DNA of 64,000 bases, from positions 1-64,000 of the forward strand of contig JAGFBZ010002247.1 in NCBI GenBank assembly GCA_018398805.1. Direction: 5' to 3'. The position numbers and the translations under genes were made by a program. Source of the stretch: Hirundichthys speculiger. Taxonomy: Eukaryota; Chordata; Actinopteri; Beloniformes; Exocoetidae. Positions 24,417 through 37,072 of the stretch are shown here, piece by piece. Positions within the stretch are counted from its first letter, which is position 1. The number at the start of each line of letters is the position of its first letter. A model generated the notes under the pieces. It had not been told where the DNA came from. It ran no database searches and saw only the letters and a program-made list of their open reading frames with translations.

Positions 24417-26643
24417 TTACACACAAGTAAGTTGTATGTGATGCATTTAAACCACATTTAAACCACAGAACAAAACAAAAATACATCAAACACGATGAAA
24501 CAATGTTGAACTGAAATAAAATCTCATGCAATAAAACCCAGTAAATTTCGATATTAAAATGATAAAACCAACAATATGACACTGCTACAAACATTAGAGC
24601 TACAGGTGTGACTCAGCTAGCTTCAGCTAGCTAATGCATCTGAGCCAAAGGTTGTGTTGTTACATGAAGATTCCAGTTAAATAACTTAAATAACTAAAAA
24701 AGCTCTGCGTACAGGGGATTTTAAGTTTCAACACAAGAACAAGCTCTGCGGCGCAGCTCAGGATGAAGCTAATCGATGCTACAGAAGGCTAACAGCAAAA
24801 AAATCAATTTCCAGCCTCCTGCAGATCAACTACTCTTGATGGTATCTTCTTTTAGAGAGGCATGGTTCTTCTGATCAGCAAACTTCAAAATGCTGAGTGT
24901 CTTTTATCAACTAGTCTAACCCTATTTCATTCATTTGACTCTAAACTACTGACTCCCTGTGGCTTTACTTACGAGAATCTTTTGTTTCTTTTGTTCCCAG
25001 CTGAAGCTCATTGTATCTGTTAGCGTGGTGGTGAGCAGGTCACATTTTATAGAAAATTTCCTGGAGAAGGCCAGTTTATTCTAAGGGTTTTTTCCTTAGC
25101 AACTGTACATTTGACATGCTTATGTAACGTGCTGATTTGTCTGAAGGAGTCACAAAAGTGCACCGCTGCTGCTGCTGTCTCTATCAAAAGTAGAGCAGAA
25201 GATGATCCTCACTCAGAAAAAAAAAAAAGAGTGAGCCCAAGGTAAAAAGAAAGATGCACTAAAAAAAGGAGTGCAGTGACAGCAAGAGAGAGAGAGTGCC
25301 TGCTGGATGGACAGATTGCTTAGAGGTGGGTATGGGGGGGCAGTCAGCTGTCATCCAGAGAGAGATTACAGCAGCCACTAGGGATGCCACTGGAGGCTGC
25401 AGATGACCGTAGGAATACCAGCAGCAGCAGCTGAGATGCAGAATCACGTCACGTCGGGTTTTTAGCGTTGATTCTTTACATTTACTCCTGCACCCAGCTG
25501 AGTGCTTTTTTTTGTGCACGGATGTGAAAACCTCCCTGAGGTCTACTGCTACTGGTTGCTTTTAACTCTGGAGGACAAAAAAAAAACAAAGTTGGTTTTT
25601 AGGTCTGAAGCTTGGAGCCTCAGTCCGACTTTTCTTTGAACATACTCTATTTTGATTTTGTCAAAAGGAGTCATTTCTGAAATGAAATGACGACTTCCAA
25701 CAGCTCCTTTGTTTCCCTGACCCAGCCTGGCTCTGGTCTCATCATCATTAAACCGTCTCCTCCATTAACGTTACAAAGACACTGCGATAAGCAGTTCAGC
25801 TCGAAAGGCAACAAAATACATTTCTGCCTCATAAATGAGTCGTTCTTGAAGACGAACCTTCTGCTCTCAGGTATCTTTATCCCTGAGGGATGGTTTGTTG
25901 TTCAGCCAGAAAAAGACGTACGAACCACACAAAGACTGCGACGGTAACAAGTCCAAACTCTACGTGATAAAGACTCATTTAAAAAAACTGCTAATTATTT
26001 TTTAGGTCTGTTTGTTCTGCATTTTGGCAGACTGCAGCCACAATGAGGCGTCATCGACATAAAATAATTTAAAAGAAGGTGATTGGTGTCTCTTTGATGT
26101 TCTGGACATGAACTTTTTTTTAAAAATAACTAAAAGTAAGAACAGATACGATAGAAAAATAATACATCCTTAAAGCTCTGGCAAGATTAAAGCTCTGTAG
26201 CTTATGATAAATATATATAACATATATATGCTCAGATATTTGCACTGACGCACCAGTTCAACGGACTGATTGTTGATTACAGCAGCAGAGACAGCGTCCT
26301 CCTGAAAGACATTTATGTCCAAAGATGAGGACATACACCAGTCTAAGAAGTCCAGTCATCCGCGTGGTTTGATCACGTGATGTCCGTCATGTTGGCGCTG
26401 GCACTCCTGACACGTTTGATGAATTCATAGGACTCCTGATTATGTCTGAAAAAGCATGGTTGTGTTTAATTTAAGATAAATAAAAGATGCACACGAGCAG
26501 AGTTGTTGGCAATCAGGTGGGGGAGGTACTTCCCAGAACACACACCTGCAGAAAAAAAAAAAATCAGTTTGAAAAAGGAAAGGATGAATTGGAGACAACA
26601 ACAGCCAAGAAAAGAAAATACTGACAGATGCTGAAAGAAGTAA

Positions 26644-26649
<6 letters not shown>
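24417..26649. other. Gene-free stretch
   Basis: 2.2 kb without a supported gene or transposon terminus. Short open frames show no motif or codon pattern that I recognise. Confidence 0.5.

Positions 26650-26727
<78 letters not shown>
26650..26727. repeat. (AT)n tract plus T-run
   Basis: About 24 AT units followed by about 29 T. Confidence 0.95.
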
Positions 26728-27098
26728 CTCAAAGGAGCATCAAATTAACAGCCAGATTCTGATAAATCTGTTTATATATCATTGTATAATTATTCATATT
26801 ATACTTCTGGCTTGTTGTGGAGGGGTGATCACTATACCTCTGGACTTTCTGGACACTGAGCTTGATAAAATTCCATGTGTTCTGGCTCCTTAAGAGCCGC
26901 CCCAGCTATTCGTTTGTTAATTAATAGGATAGTAAAGCCTTTATTTGTGTTTTGTAAAAGTGTATCTTATTTTGATAAAAACAGGAAGTGGCGCTGCTTG
27001 CTACTCCCTTTCCGTTGCCATGGAGACCATTCAGTTCAGTCCTGCTCCTGTATTATTATGCTGTTTGAGCCAGCACAGCCGGTATTTGTGTATTTATT
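26728..27098. other. Gene-free stretch
   Basis: Nothing supported. Confidence 0.5.
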
Positions 27099-27275
27099 AG
27101 GGATGCACGATAACTATCGGGCCGATAACAGGAAATTATGATGTCATCCCGATAGGTCCGATATCTGATGAATAGCCCCGATAACATATATATTTTTGTC
27201 AACACGGCAGTGCCTCGCTCCCTCTGAGCCTTGAATGACCGACAGTGAATGTTATGTTCAAGTAACGTCGGCATA
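27099..27275 (+). mobile_element. hAT-like terminal fragment
   Basis: TAGGGATGCACGATAACTAT followed by ATCGG/CCGAT palindromic motifs is the typical start of a fish hAT element. No matching right end is visible before the satellite array, so it is truncated. Confidence 0.55.
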
Positions 27276-27391
27276 ATCAGAAAAACGATTACTCAATAAG
27301 AAAAATCAAGAATACCCCCTCATGCCAGAAAACAACTCGTTAACTCGGTAACTTGGTACGTCGGAATCACCTGTCGTGATAAATCCATATT

Positions 27392-27523
27392 TCAGTAGGA
27401 CTCCTGGTACTGTATGTTAAAAGCTTTCTTTTTCTTGGAAGTAGTAGACTGTTCTTCTTTCTCTTCACTGTCCAATTTCCCCTTCACAAGGAAACTTTCC
27501 AAAGACGTCTGTTTATTACTCAT
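27392..27523 (-). pseudogene. hAT transposase N-terminus, module 1
   Basis: Open from ATG for 43 codons (MSNKQTSLESFLVKGKLDSE, then a Lys-rich TSKKKK and FNIQYQESY) to a TGA. This matches the nuclear-localisation and leader region of hAT transposases of the ZBED/SCAND3-like group. The same stop is found in all four modules. Beyond it, homology appears to go on in another frame. Confidence 0.65.
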
Positions 27524-29350
27524 TTTGTGAGTTGAGTTAAATTTTGGCGCTCAAGCGACCGAGATGTAACCGAGAGAATCTGGTCATTTCTCAAAATAAA
27601 AGATTTTTCACAATAAGAGCTTGTTCAGACTCATATAATAAATAAAACTTTAAAAAACGATTTTTATTCCGTGCGTGGACTGGTACCAGAATTTTCACAA
27701 TAACAGCTTGTTCAGACTCATATAGTAAATAAAACTTTAAAAAAAACTATTTTTTTTCTTGCGCGGACCGGTACCAGGTGACCCACGGCCCAGTACCGGC
27801 ACGGGGGTTGGGGACCATTTTTTCCCACATATAACCCTACTCTACTCATTTTACTTTATTTTTCACAATTAAAGCTTGTTCAGACTCATATAATAAATAA
27901 AACTTAAAAAAACTATTTTTTTCCATGCGCGGACCGGTACCAGAATTTTCACAATAAAAGCTTGTTCAGACTCATATAATAAATAAAACTTTAAAAAACA
28001 ATTTTTTTCTTGCACGGACCGGTACCAAGTGACCCACGGCCCGGTCCGCGGCACGGGGGTTGGGGACCATTTTTGCCCACATATAACTCCTACTCTCCTC
28101 ATTTTACTTTATTCTTCACAATAAAAGCTTATTCAGACTCATATAATAAATAAAACTTTAAAAAACTTATTTTTTTTCTTGCGCGGACCAGTACTAGATT
28201 TTTCACAATAAAAGCTTGTTCAGACTCATATAATAAAAAAAAAATTAAAAAACAATTTTTTTCTTGCACGGTACCAGATCTTTCACAATAAAAGCTTGTT
28301 CAGACTCATATAATAAAAAAAAAATTAAAAAACAATTTTTTTCTTGCACGGTACCAGATCTTTCACAATAAAAGCTTGTTCAGACTCATATGATAAATAA
28401 AACTTTAAAAAATGCATTTTTTTCTTGCACGGACCGGTACCAAGTGACCCACGGCCCGGTACCGGTCCGCGGCACGGGGGTTGGGGACCATTTTTGCCCA
28501 CATATAACTCCTACTCTCCTCATTTTACTTTATTCTTCACAATAAAAGCTTATTCAGACTCATATAATAAATAAAACTTTAAAAAACTTATTTTTTTTCT
28601 TGCGCGGACCGGTACTAGATTTTTCACAATAAAAGCTTGTTCAGACTCATATAATAAAAAAAAAAAAAAAAACAATTTTTTTCTTGCACGGTACCAGATC
28701 TTTCACAATAAAAGCTTGTTCAGACTCATATAATAAAAAAAAAATTAAAAAACAATTTTTTTCTTGCACGGTACCAGATCTTTCACAATAAAAGCTTGTT
28801 CAGACTCATATGAATAAATAAAACTTTAAAAAATGCATTTTTTTCTTGCACGGACCGGTACCAAGTGACCCACGGCCCGGTACCGGTCCGCGGCACGGGG
28901 GTTGGGGACCATTTTTGCCCACATATAACTCCTACTCTCCTCATTTTACTTTATTTTTCACAATAAAAGCTTATTCAGACTCATATAATAAATAAAACTT
29001 TAAAAAACTTATTTTTTTTCTTGCGCGGACCGGTACTAGATTTTTCACAATAAAAGATTGTTCAGACTCATATAATAAAAAAAAAATTAAAAAACAATTT
29101 TTTTCTTGCACGGTACCAGATCTTTCACAATAAAAGCTTGTTCAGACTCATATAATAAAAAAAAATTAAAAAACAATTTTTTTCTTGCACGGTACCAGAT
29201 CTTTCACAATAAAAGCTTGTTCAGACTCATATAATAAATAAAACTTTAAAAAACGCATTTTTTTCTTGCACGGACCGGTACCAAGTGACCCACGGCCCGG
29301 TACCGGTCCGCGGCCCGGGGGTTGGGGATCATTTTTGCCCCCATATAACC

Positions 29351-29560
29351 ACCAACGGCAACAATTATTGAAAATTTGAAAGTGATCCAGAATCCAGGAT
29401 TTCTTCTGGATCACATCCAAAATGAAATCAGTTCTTCCTTTTTTTTTACATTTCTGACAACTCCTGAAAATTTAATCAAAATCCATCCATAACTTTTTGA
29501 GTTATCTTGAACACAGACAGACAGATAAACACTGGCAAAAACATAACCTCCTTGGTGGAG
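29351..29560 (+). mobile_element. Truncated MITE (family M) in array, copy a
   Basis: Contains AAGTGATCCAGAATCCAGGA and ends CCTCCTTGGTGGAGGT. It is the right-hand part of the full copy at 39915-40309 and is fused directly to the transposase module. Confidence 0.8.
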
Positions 29561-29620
29561 GTAAAAAAACTCGTGCAGAGCTTGGTACGTCGGAATCACC
29601 TGTCGTGATAAATCCATATT

Positions 29621-29752
29621 TCAGTAGGACTCCTGGTACTGTATGTTAAAAGCTTTCTTTTTCTTGGAAGTAGTAGACTGTTCTTCTTTCTCTTCACTCT
29701 CCAATTTCCCCTTCACAAGGAAACTTTCCAAAGACGTCTGTTTATTACTCAT
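29621..29752 (-). pseudogene. hAT transposase N-terminus, module 2
   Basis: Same 43 codons and TGA as module 1, with a D to E change in the LDSEEKEEQ segment. It abuts MITE copy a. Confidence 0.65.
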
Positions 29753-30412
29753 TTTGTGAGTTGAGTTAAATTTTGGCGCTCAAGCGACCAAGATGTAACC
29801 GAGAGAATCTGGTCATTTCTCAAAATAAAAGATTTTTCACAATAAGAGCTTGTTCAGACTCATATAATAAATAAAACTTAAAAAAACGATTTTTATTCCG
29901 TGCGCGGACTGGTACCAGAATTTTCACAATAAAAGCTTGTTCAGACTCATATAATAAATAAAACTTTAAAAAACGCATTTTTTTCTTGCACGGACCGGTA
30001 CCAAGTGACCCACGGCCCGGTACCGGTCCGCGGCACGGGGGTTGGGGACCATTTTTGCCCACATATAACTCCTACTCTCCTCATTTTACTTTATTTTTCA
30101 CAATAAAAGCTTATTCAGACTCATATAATAAATAAAACTTTAAAAAACTTATTTTTTTTCTTGCGCGGACCAGTACTAGATTTTTCACAATAAAAGCTTG
30201 TTCAGACTCATATAATAAAAAAAAAATTAAAAAACAATTTTTTTTCTTGCACGGTACCAGATCTTTCACAATAAAAGCTTGTTCAGACTCATATAATAAA
30301 TAAAACTTTAAAAAACGCATTTTTTTCTTGCACGGACCGGTACCAAGTGACCCACGGCCCGGTACCGGTCCGCGGCCCGGGGGTTGGGGATCATTTTTGC
30401 CCCCATATAACC

Positions 30413-30624
30413 ACCAACGGCAACAATTATTGAAAATTTAAAGTGATCCAGAATCCAGGATTTCTTCTGGATCACATCCAAAATGAAATCAGTTCTTCCT
30501 TTTTTTTTTACATTTCTGACAACTCCTGAAAATTTAATCAAAATCCATCCATAACTTTTTGAGTTATCTTGAACACAGACAGACAGATAAACACTGGCAA
30601 AAACATAACCTCCTTGGTGGAGGT
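30413..30624 (+). mobile_element. Truncated MITE (family M) in array, copy b
   Basis: Same segment and same junctions as copy a, so it was copied as part of the larger unit. Confidence 0.8.
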
Positions 30625-30682
30625 AAAAAAACTCGTGCAGAGCTTGGTACGTCGGAATCACCTGTCGTGATAAATCCATATT

Positions 30683-30814
30683 TCAGTAGGACTCCTGGTA
30701 CTGTATGTTAAAAGCTTTCTTTTTCTTGGAAGTAGTAGACTGTTCTTCTTTCTCTTCACTGTCCAATTTCCCCTTCACAAGGAAACTTTCCAAAGACGTC
30801 TGTTTATTACTCAT
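30683..30814 (-). pseudogene. hAT transposase N-terminus, module 3
   Basis: Same length and stop as module 1, with LDSE as in module 1. Confidence 0.65.
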
Positions 30815-32071
30815 TTTGTGAGTTGAGTTAAATTTTGGCGCTCAAGCGACCAAGATGTAACCGAGAGAATCTGGTCATTTCTCAAAATAAAAGATTTTTC
30901 ACAATAAGAGCTTGTTCAGACTCATATAATAAATAAAACTTAAAAAAACGATTTTTATTCCGTGCGCGGACTGGTACCAGAATTTTCACAATAAAAGCTT
31001 GTTCAGACTCATATAGTAAATAAAACTTTAAAAAAACTATTTTTTTTCTTGCGCGGACCGGTACCAGGTGACCCACGGCCCAGTACCGGCACGGGGGTTG
31101 GGGACCATTTTTTTCCCACATATAACCCTACTCTACTCATTTTACTTTATTTTTCACAATTAAAGCTTGTTCAGACTCATATAATAAATAAAACTTAAAA
31201 AAACTATTTTTTTCCGTGCGTGGACCGGTACCAGAATTTTCACAATAAAAGCTTGTTCAGACTCATATAATAAATAAAACTTTAAAAAACAATTTTTTTC
31301 TTGCACGGACCGGTACCAAGTGACCCACGGCCTGGTACCGGTCTGCGGCCCGGAGGTTGGGGACCATTTTTCCCCTATATAACCCTTACTCTCCTCATTT
31401 TACTTGATTTTTCACAATAAAAGCTTGTTCAGACTCATATAATAAATAAAACTTAAAAAAAAACTATTTCTTGCGGGGACCGGTACCAGAATTTTCACAA
31501 TAAAAGCTTGTTCAGACTCATATAATAAATAAAACTTTAAAAAAAACAATTTTTTTCTTGCGCGGACCGGTACCAAACACACTTGTTCAGACCGGTACCG
31601 GTACCGCACGGGGGGGGTTGGGGACCATTTTTGCCCACATATAACTCCTACTCTCCTCATTTTACTTTATTTTTCACAATAAAAGCTTATTCAGACTCAT
31701 ATAATAAATAAAACTTTAAAAAACTTATTTTTTTTCTTGCGCGGACCGGTACTAGATTTTTCACAATAAAAGCTTGTTCAGACTCATATAATAAAAAAAA
31801 AAATTTTAAAAAACAATTTTTTTCTTGCACGGTACCAGATCTTTCACAATAAAAGCTTGTTCAGACTCATATAATAAAAAAAAATTAAAAAACAATTTTT
31901 TTCTTGCACGGTACCAGATCTTTCACAATAAAAGCTTGTTCAGACTCATATAATAAATAAAACTTTAAAAAAACGCATTTTTTTCTTGCACGGACCAGGT
32001 ACCAAGTGACCCACGGCCCGGTACCGGTCCGCGGCCCGGGGGTTGGGGATCATTTTTGCCCCCATATAACC

Positions 32072-32283
32072 ACCAACGGCAACAATTATTGAAAATTTTA
32101 AAGTGATCCAGAATCCAGGATTTCTTCCGGATCACATCCAAAATGAAATCAGTTCTTCCTTTTTTTTTACATTTCTGACAACTCCTGAAAATTTAATCAA
32201 AATCCATCCATAACTTTTTGAGTTATCTTGAACACAGACAGACAGATAAACACTGGCAAAAACATAACCTCCTTGGTGGAGGT
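32072..32283 (+). mobile_element. Truncated MITE (family M) in array, copy c
   Basis: Same segment and junctions as copies a and b. Confidence 0.8.
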
Positions 32284-32342
32284 AAAAAAAACTCGTGCAG
32301 AGCTTGGTACGTCGGAATCACCTGTCGTGATAAATCCATATT

Positions 32343-32474
32343 TCAGTAGGACTCCTGGTACTGTATGTTAAAAGCTTTCTTTTTCTTGGAAGTAGTAGAC
32401 TGTTCTTCTTTCTCTTCACTCTCCAATTTCCCCTTCACAAGGAAACTTTCCAAAGACGTCTGTTTATTACTCAT
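32343..32474 (-). pseudogene. hAT transposase N-terminus, module 4
   Basis: Same length and stop, with the D to E change shared with module 2. Confidence 0.65.
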
Positions 32475-33835
32475 TTTGTGAGTTGAGTTAAATTTTGGCG
32501 CTCAAGCGACCAAGATGTAACCGAGAGAATCTGGTCATTTCTCAAAATAAAAGATTTTTCACAATAAGAGCTTGTTCAGACTCATATAATAAATAAAACT
32601 TAAAAAAAAAACGATTTTTTTCCGTGCGCGGACGGTACCAGAATTTTACAATAAATTCAATAAAATTTTTCACAAAAACTCATATAATAAATAAAACTTT
32701 AAAAAACGATTTTTTTCTTGCGCGGACCGGTACCAGAATTTTCACAATAAAAGCTTGTTCAGACTCATATAGTAAATAAAACTTTAAAAAAACAATTTTT
32801 TTTCTTGCGCGGACCGGTACCAAGTGACCCACGGCCCGGTACCGGTCCGCGGCACGGGGGTTGGGGACCATTTTTCCCACATATAACCCTTACTCTACTC
32901 ATTTTACTTTATTTTTCACAATTAAAGCTTGTTCAGACTCATATAATAAATAAAACTTAAAAAAAACTATTTTTTTTTTGCGGCGGACCGGTACCAGATT
33001 TTTCACAATAAAAGCTTGTTCAGACTCATAATAAAAAAAAAACTTAAAAAACTTTTTTTCTTGCGGGGACCGGTACCAGATTTTCACAATAAGAGCTTGT
33101 TCAGACTCATATAATAAAAAAAAAAAAAAACGATTTTTTTTTGCGTGGACCGGTACCAGAATTTTCACAATAAAAGCTTGTTCAGACTCATATAGTAAAT
33201 AAAACTTTAAAAAAAACGCATTTTTTTCTTGCCAACCACCCACGGCCCGTGGCACGGGGGGGTTGGGGACCATTTTTGCCCACATATAACTCCTACTCTC
33301 CTCATTTTACTTTATTTTTCACAATAAAAGCTTATTCAGACTCATATAATAAATAAAACTTTAAAAAAACTTATTTTTTTCTTTGCGCTGGTACTAGATT
33401 TTTCACAATAAAAGCTTGTTCAGACTCATATAATAAAAAAAAATTAAAAAACAATTTTTTTTCTTGCACGGGACCAGATCTTGCGTACCAAGTGACCCAC
33501 GGCCCGGTACCGGTCCGCGGCCCGGGGGTTGGGGATCATTTTTGCCCCCATATAACCCTTACTCTCCTCATTTTACTTGATTTTTCACAATAAAAGCTTA
33601 TTCAGACTCATATAATAAATAAAACTTTAAAAAACTATTTTTTTATTGCGTGGTACCAGATTTTTCACAATAAAAGCTTGTTCAGAGTCATATAATAAAT
33701 AAAACTTTAAAAAACTTTTTTTTTTCTTGCGCGGACCGGTACCGAGTGACCCACGGCCCGGTACCGGTCTGCGGCTCGGAGGTCGGGGACCATTTTTGCC
33801 CACATATAACCCTTACTCTCCTTGTTTTACCTGAT

Positions 33836-34765
33836 TTTGACAGATCCCCTGCCGCCTCTGAGGTGAACATCTCCCCGTGACCCTGTGTGAACTCTAACAC
33901 TCCCCGGTAACCTCAAACGGTAGCTCCGCTGTGTAAAACCAGCTGCCAGCGGTTGAAAGAACCGTGCATGTACGGCTTTAATACGAGTGTTCAGACGGGG
34001 CCCGAGTCCTCAGAGAGCTGCTGCTGCTGCTGTGATTGATGAATTCACCCTGAACCTCTGTTGGCTCTTCAAAGGCCCACTTCCCCTCCAACCGTAGGCA
34101 GCTTCCCCTCTGCTTTTCTGGGCCTTTCAGCTACTCTGTCTGACTCTCCTCGCTCTTCCTTCAGCAGCTGGGTGCCTTTCTGTGGGTGTGCGTTGTCACT
34201 TTAGTTTTCCCTCTCGTTCCCTCAGCCTCTCTAATCTCCTCTCTCATGAATCAAGGGTGACCTCATTCTCTGCCTTTGTGTGACGGCGCTGGAAGACGGC
34301 GCCGCCACAAGTTTCCGCTGACTGTCAGCCCCCGAAATGAAAGAGGGCAGAGGACGATGCTGCCACCAGCAAACTGAATCAGAAAAGAATGATCCAACAA
34401 TTTATTATTTAAAAAGAGGTGCCGTAGTTTAAATTTACAACCCGCTTCACCAACAAAGCTGCCAGGGTGCACGGCGTTTCCAACGCACTGGCCGTGGGCT
34501 GTGGCACAAAGGTTTATGTGCTGTCTAAAGATTTGATTTTAATTTAATTTTACTTTAAAGGAGACATACTAGTTTTTCTGAAGGTGTTTTTCACTCCAGC
34601 CCAAACACGGTACCATGCCATGTAACAATGGCCGGTGATGTCACTGGTTAACAGCGGTCCTGTTTCCATGAAAAGACCCTAAAAAGCACAGCGAAGAAAC
34701 AACTACGCATTGGTGACCCAGAGTTGGACATTTTTTCTATATTATTTGTTTGTACCACCGTAGAC
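33836..34765. other. Gene-free stretch right of the array
   Basis: More GC-rich, with a short (CTG)n near 34018-34033. No supported gene. Around 34555-34690 the sequence (AAAGGAGACATACTAG) may be an old MITE edge, but I cannot define ends. Confidence 0.45.
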
Positions 34766-35208
34766 GATCTAAACCAATGGTGCGCAAATTGTGGTGCGGT
34801 CTGGTGGTATCCGGGGAACGTCATGGCTTTCCACATTTTTTCCACATTTTCACTTTTTTTAAAGAATCGGAAACATACAATGCTTTATAAATACAACATT
34901 TTACACAAAATGTTAACCCTTTAAGCGCCAAAGTCGCAATATTGCGACAAGCAACATTGCTGAATAAAACAGGCTGTATCTATAAATGTGGTGCCGAATC
35001 GGTGTCACTACTTTTCACCAGGAGATAGGAGACATGTGTGCCTGTAATCTGAGTAGATTTTTTGGGGGCGGTGCCATTCAAAGTTTCAGAGAAAAATAGT
35101 TTGCAAAGTGCCCTCCATCGCAGAAAGGCGGCGGCGCAGCGGCGGTAGTAGAGCTGAACGGAGCGAGTGCAGAACAGAGCAAAAAAGTATTTTTTTCATT
35201 TACTTACG

Positions 35209-35724
35209 ATGCCGAAAGGTCAGTTTACCATCAACGAAGTACTTCGTCAGTTACTGGCTGATTCCGAGGAGGAAAACGTAGAGTTGTTCAGTGACGAAGA
35301 AACTGACATGAGTAGTGACGGCGAGTCCGTGCGCCATAGTCCACAACCATCACACAGTACAGCAGGTGCTTCACCTCAGTGTGCTTGCAAAAACCAAGCA
35401 GAGGACGTGGTCGGGATGTCAGAGGGTCTCATAACACCGCGATTATGCGTGAATGTAGCGGGGATGAAAACAGCCGCTGTTGTGGGAGACGCGGGAGAAG
35501 CCGCGGGAGAAAACACATCGGTAATGGCGGTGATGGCGTTCACCGCAGCACCACAAATCACGGCGGCAATTAAATATGATGATGATGGCTGGGAATTCTT
35601 GAGAGGAGAGGAAGAATATCTAAAGTGGATCCCAAATTTTGATGAGCCTGTTGGTTATTGTGGAGACGAGCTGACAAACTTTGAGCCACTTGATTTCATC
35701 TCTCTTTTTCTGAATGATGAATGA
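35209..35724 (+). pseudogene. piggyBac transposase N-terminal region
   Basis: The ATG at 35209 is chosen because copy 2 starts at the equivalent codon (MPKGQFTINEVLRQLLADSE against MSRGRFTVHKILCQILANSD). The 171-residue product is acidic, with runs such as EEENVELFSDEETDMSS and a central Ala/Gly-rich stretch that fits the disordered N-terminus of piggyBac transposases. It then enters DGWEFL and WIPNFDEPVG, ahead of the catalytic domain. It ends FISLFLNDE with TGA TGA, where relatives continue. The catalytic core is deleted, so it cannot transpose. The frame is uninterrupted, which is unusual in this window. Confidence 0.8.
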
Positions 35725-35737
35725 TGAGCCTCATCAC

Positions 35738-37064
35738 TAGGGTTGCCAACTCCCTGAAGCTGGAAAGAGGGACATTTTTTGGACGGGGGGTCTGGGGGGT
35801 CCTCTCCCAGAAAATTTTGTGTTTCTTAGATGCAGTTTCCTGCATTTTAAGGCATTGAAAAGACTGACATCTTGCCACCCTACCCATGCCAGAAATGATG
35901 ATGTTTTCTTATCCAGACCACAATCCTACTAATTTCAGGATAATTTTGTGAAATTAATTATGCATGTTGTACACAACTTGTGTGCAACATGGGCCGGGCA
36001 GTTAGCTTTTGGAATGCCATTGTTTACGCTGGTGAGCAATTTGTAGACAGAATGGTGCTTTCTGAAGTTAACATTTGCATTGTCGGCGGCATATGCGGTG
36101 ATGTTTTCAACATTAAGACCATATGTGTCAAGACAGGAAAGGAGAGCCTTATGTGTGCCATTCGCAAATGTTTTCGTAGAAATCCAACAACTTGGACATT
36201 ACGCCATCCGACGCAGAAAAGTAGCTCACACACACTGGAAACATTTTTCTGTTGCCCTTGTTAGAGGCATCGCTAGCGAGTGAAAAATAAAGGGGCTCAC
36301 CATCACCTGAAGAGAGATCGGAGACTATTTTCCCCACAGTGCTTGGACCCAACACATTCATGGTGATCATCTCCGCTTTGGTTCTTCCCAACTACATCTT
36401 CTTAGCGACACTCGAGTCTTGAAATAAAGCCCCGTTTAATTTCACGGTGCAGTCAGCGCTGTTATAGCTGTGAACGTGTTTGATGGTGTGGTATATATAG
36501 GACACCTCGCTTGCAGAAATGTCGTCAATTTCAGCAGTAGATGCGGCGAAGAATGAAGTGATGTTGCTTGCTCCTTTAGCTAGCACAGCCTTTTTATGAC
36601 ACTCTTCATGTGTCTCCATGACGGGATGAGTCGTGCTCGCCACCATGGCCAATCGATATCTCGCGGCGGCATAAAGTACAAAATGCTCTTCTAGGGTCTG
36701 TAGTGGCTTTAACCCACGATCTTTTTGTTTCCCATTACTTGTTTTAGCTGCAAAGCCTCTTTTTTTAGCTGGTTCATCCATTTCCCTCAGTAAACTTCAC
36801 TGATTACAACCGTCTCCCATAGCAACGTATACATGCAGGTCAGCGTAGCCTATCACAGTTCCCTGAGCCTATCTAAAATCCCTGTTTAGAATGTGTCATC
36901 AATCAGCAGTCTATCACTGGACGAAATGCTTCATAAACATTCCATTAAAAAATGCTGTCAAGACTATGATTGAAATGCGGGACGAGAGCAGTTCTTCACG
37001 GGGCAAATAAAATTCACCTAAAAAACGGGATGTCCCGGGCAAATCGGGACGGTTGGTAACCCTA
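35738..37064 (-). mobile_element. hAT element inside piggyBac copy 1
   Basis: Termini TAGGGTTGCCAAC and GTTGGTAACCCTA are flanked by the exact 8-bp duplication CTCATCAC (35730-35737 and 37065-37072). The 1.33-kb body holds part of a minus-strand hAT transposase. Confidence 0.92.
35950..36781 (-). pseudogene. hAT transposase fragment (nested copy)
   Basis: Starts MDEPAKKRGFAAKTSNGKQK at 36781, then KGASNITSFFAAST and TIKHVHSYNSADCTVKL, typical of the N-terminal half of a BED-less hAT transposase. A TAG at about 36390 interrupts KKM/LGRTKAEM. The reading continues GEPLYFSLASDASNKGNRKM, containing the first catalytic Asp box. After further frameshifts AYAADNANVNF and a Cys/His stretch (CPAHVAHK) are seen. 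The C-terminal dimerisation domain is absent. Confidence 0.82.
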
Positions 37065-37072
37065 CTCATCAC

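Larger units (their letters stand above)
27340..33835 (-). repeat. 6.5-kb array built from a hAT 5' end
   Basis: Read on the minus strand, the unit is: a terminal-like GGTCCCCAACCCCCG followed by a palindromic block of GGTACCGGTCCG type; several 70-100-bp minisatellite monomers, each with TTATATGAGTCTGAACAAGC and TTTATTGTGAAAA; and in four places a 5' leader plus the first 43 codons of a hAT transposase. GGTCCCCAACC is a known hAT terminal motif. The four coding modules (ATG at 27523, 29752, 30814 and 32474) are spaced about 2.2, 1.06 and 1.66 kb, so the higher-order unit varies in monomer number. Three units also carry the same truncated MITE. No complete transposase is present. Confidence 0.85.

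Noticed and set aside
27869..33285. Minus-strand frames with repeated KFYLLYESEQAFIVK
   Set aside because: Translation of minisatellite monomers; homology does not indicate a protein, and the frames break at every unit change.
27340..33835. CRISPR-like array
   Set aside because: Repeats are long (70-100 bp), spacers are not unique, the units are derived from a hAT end, and the genome is eukaryotic.
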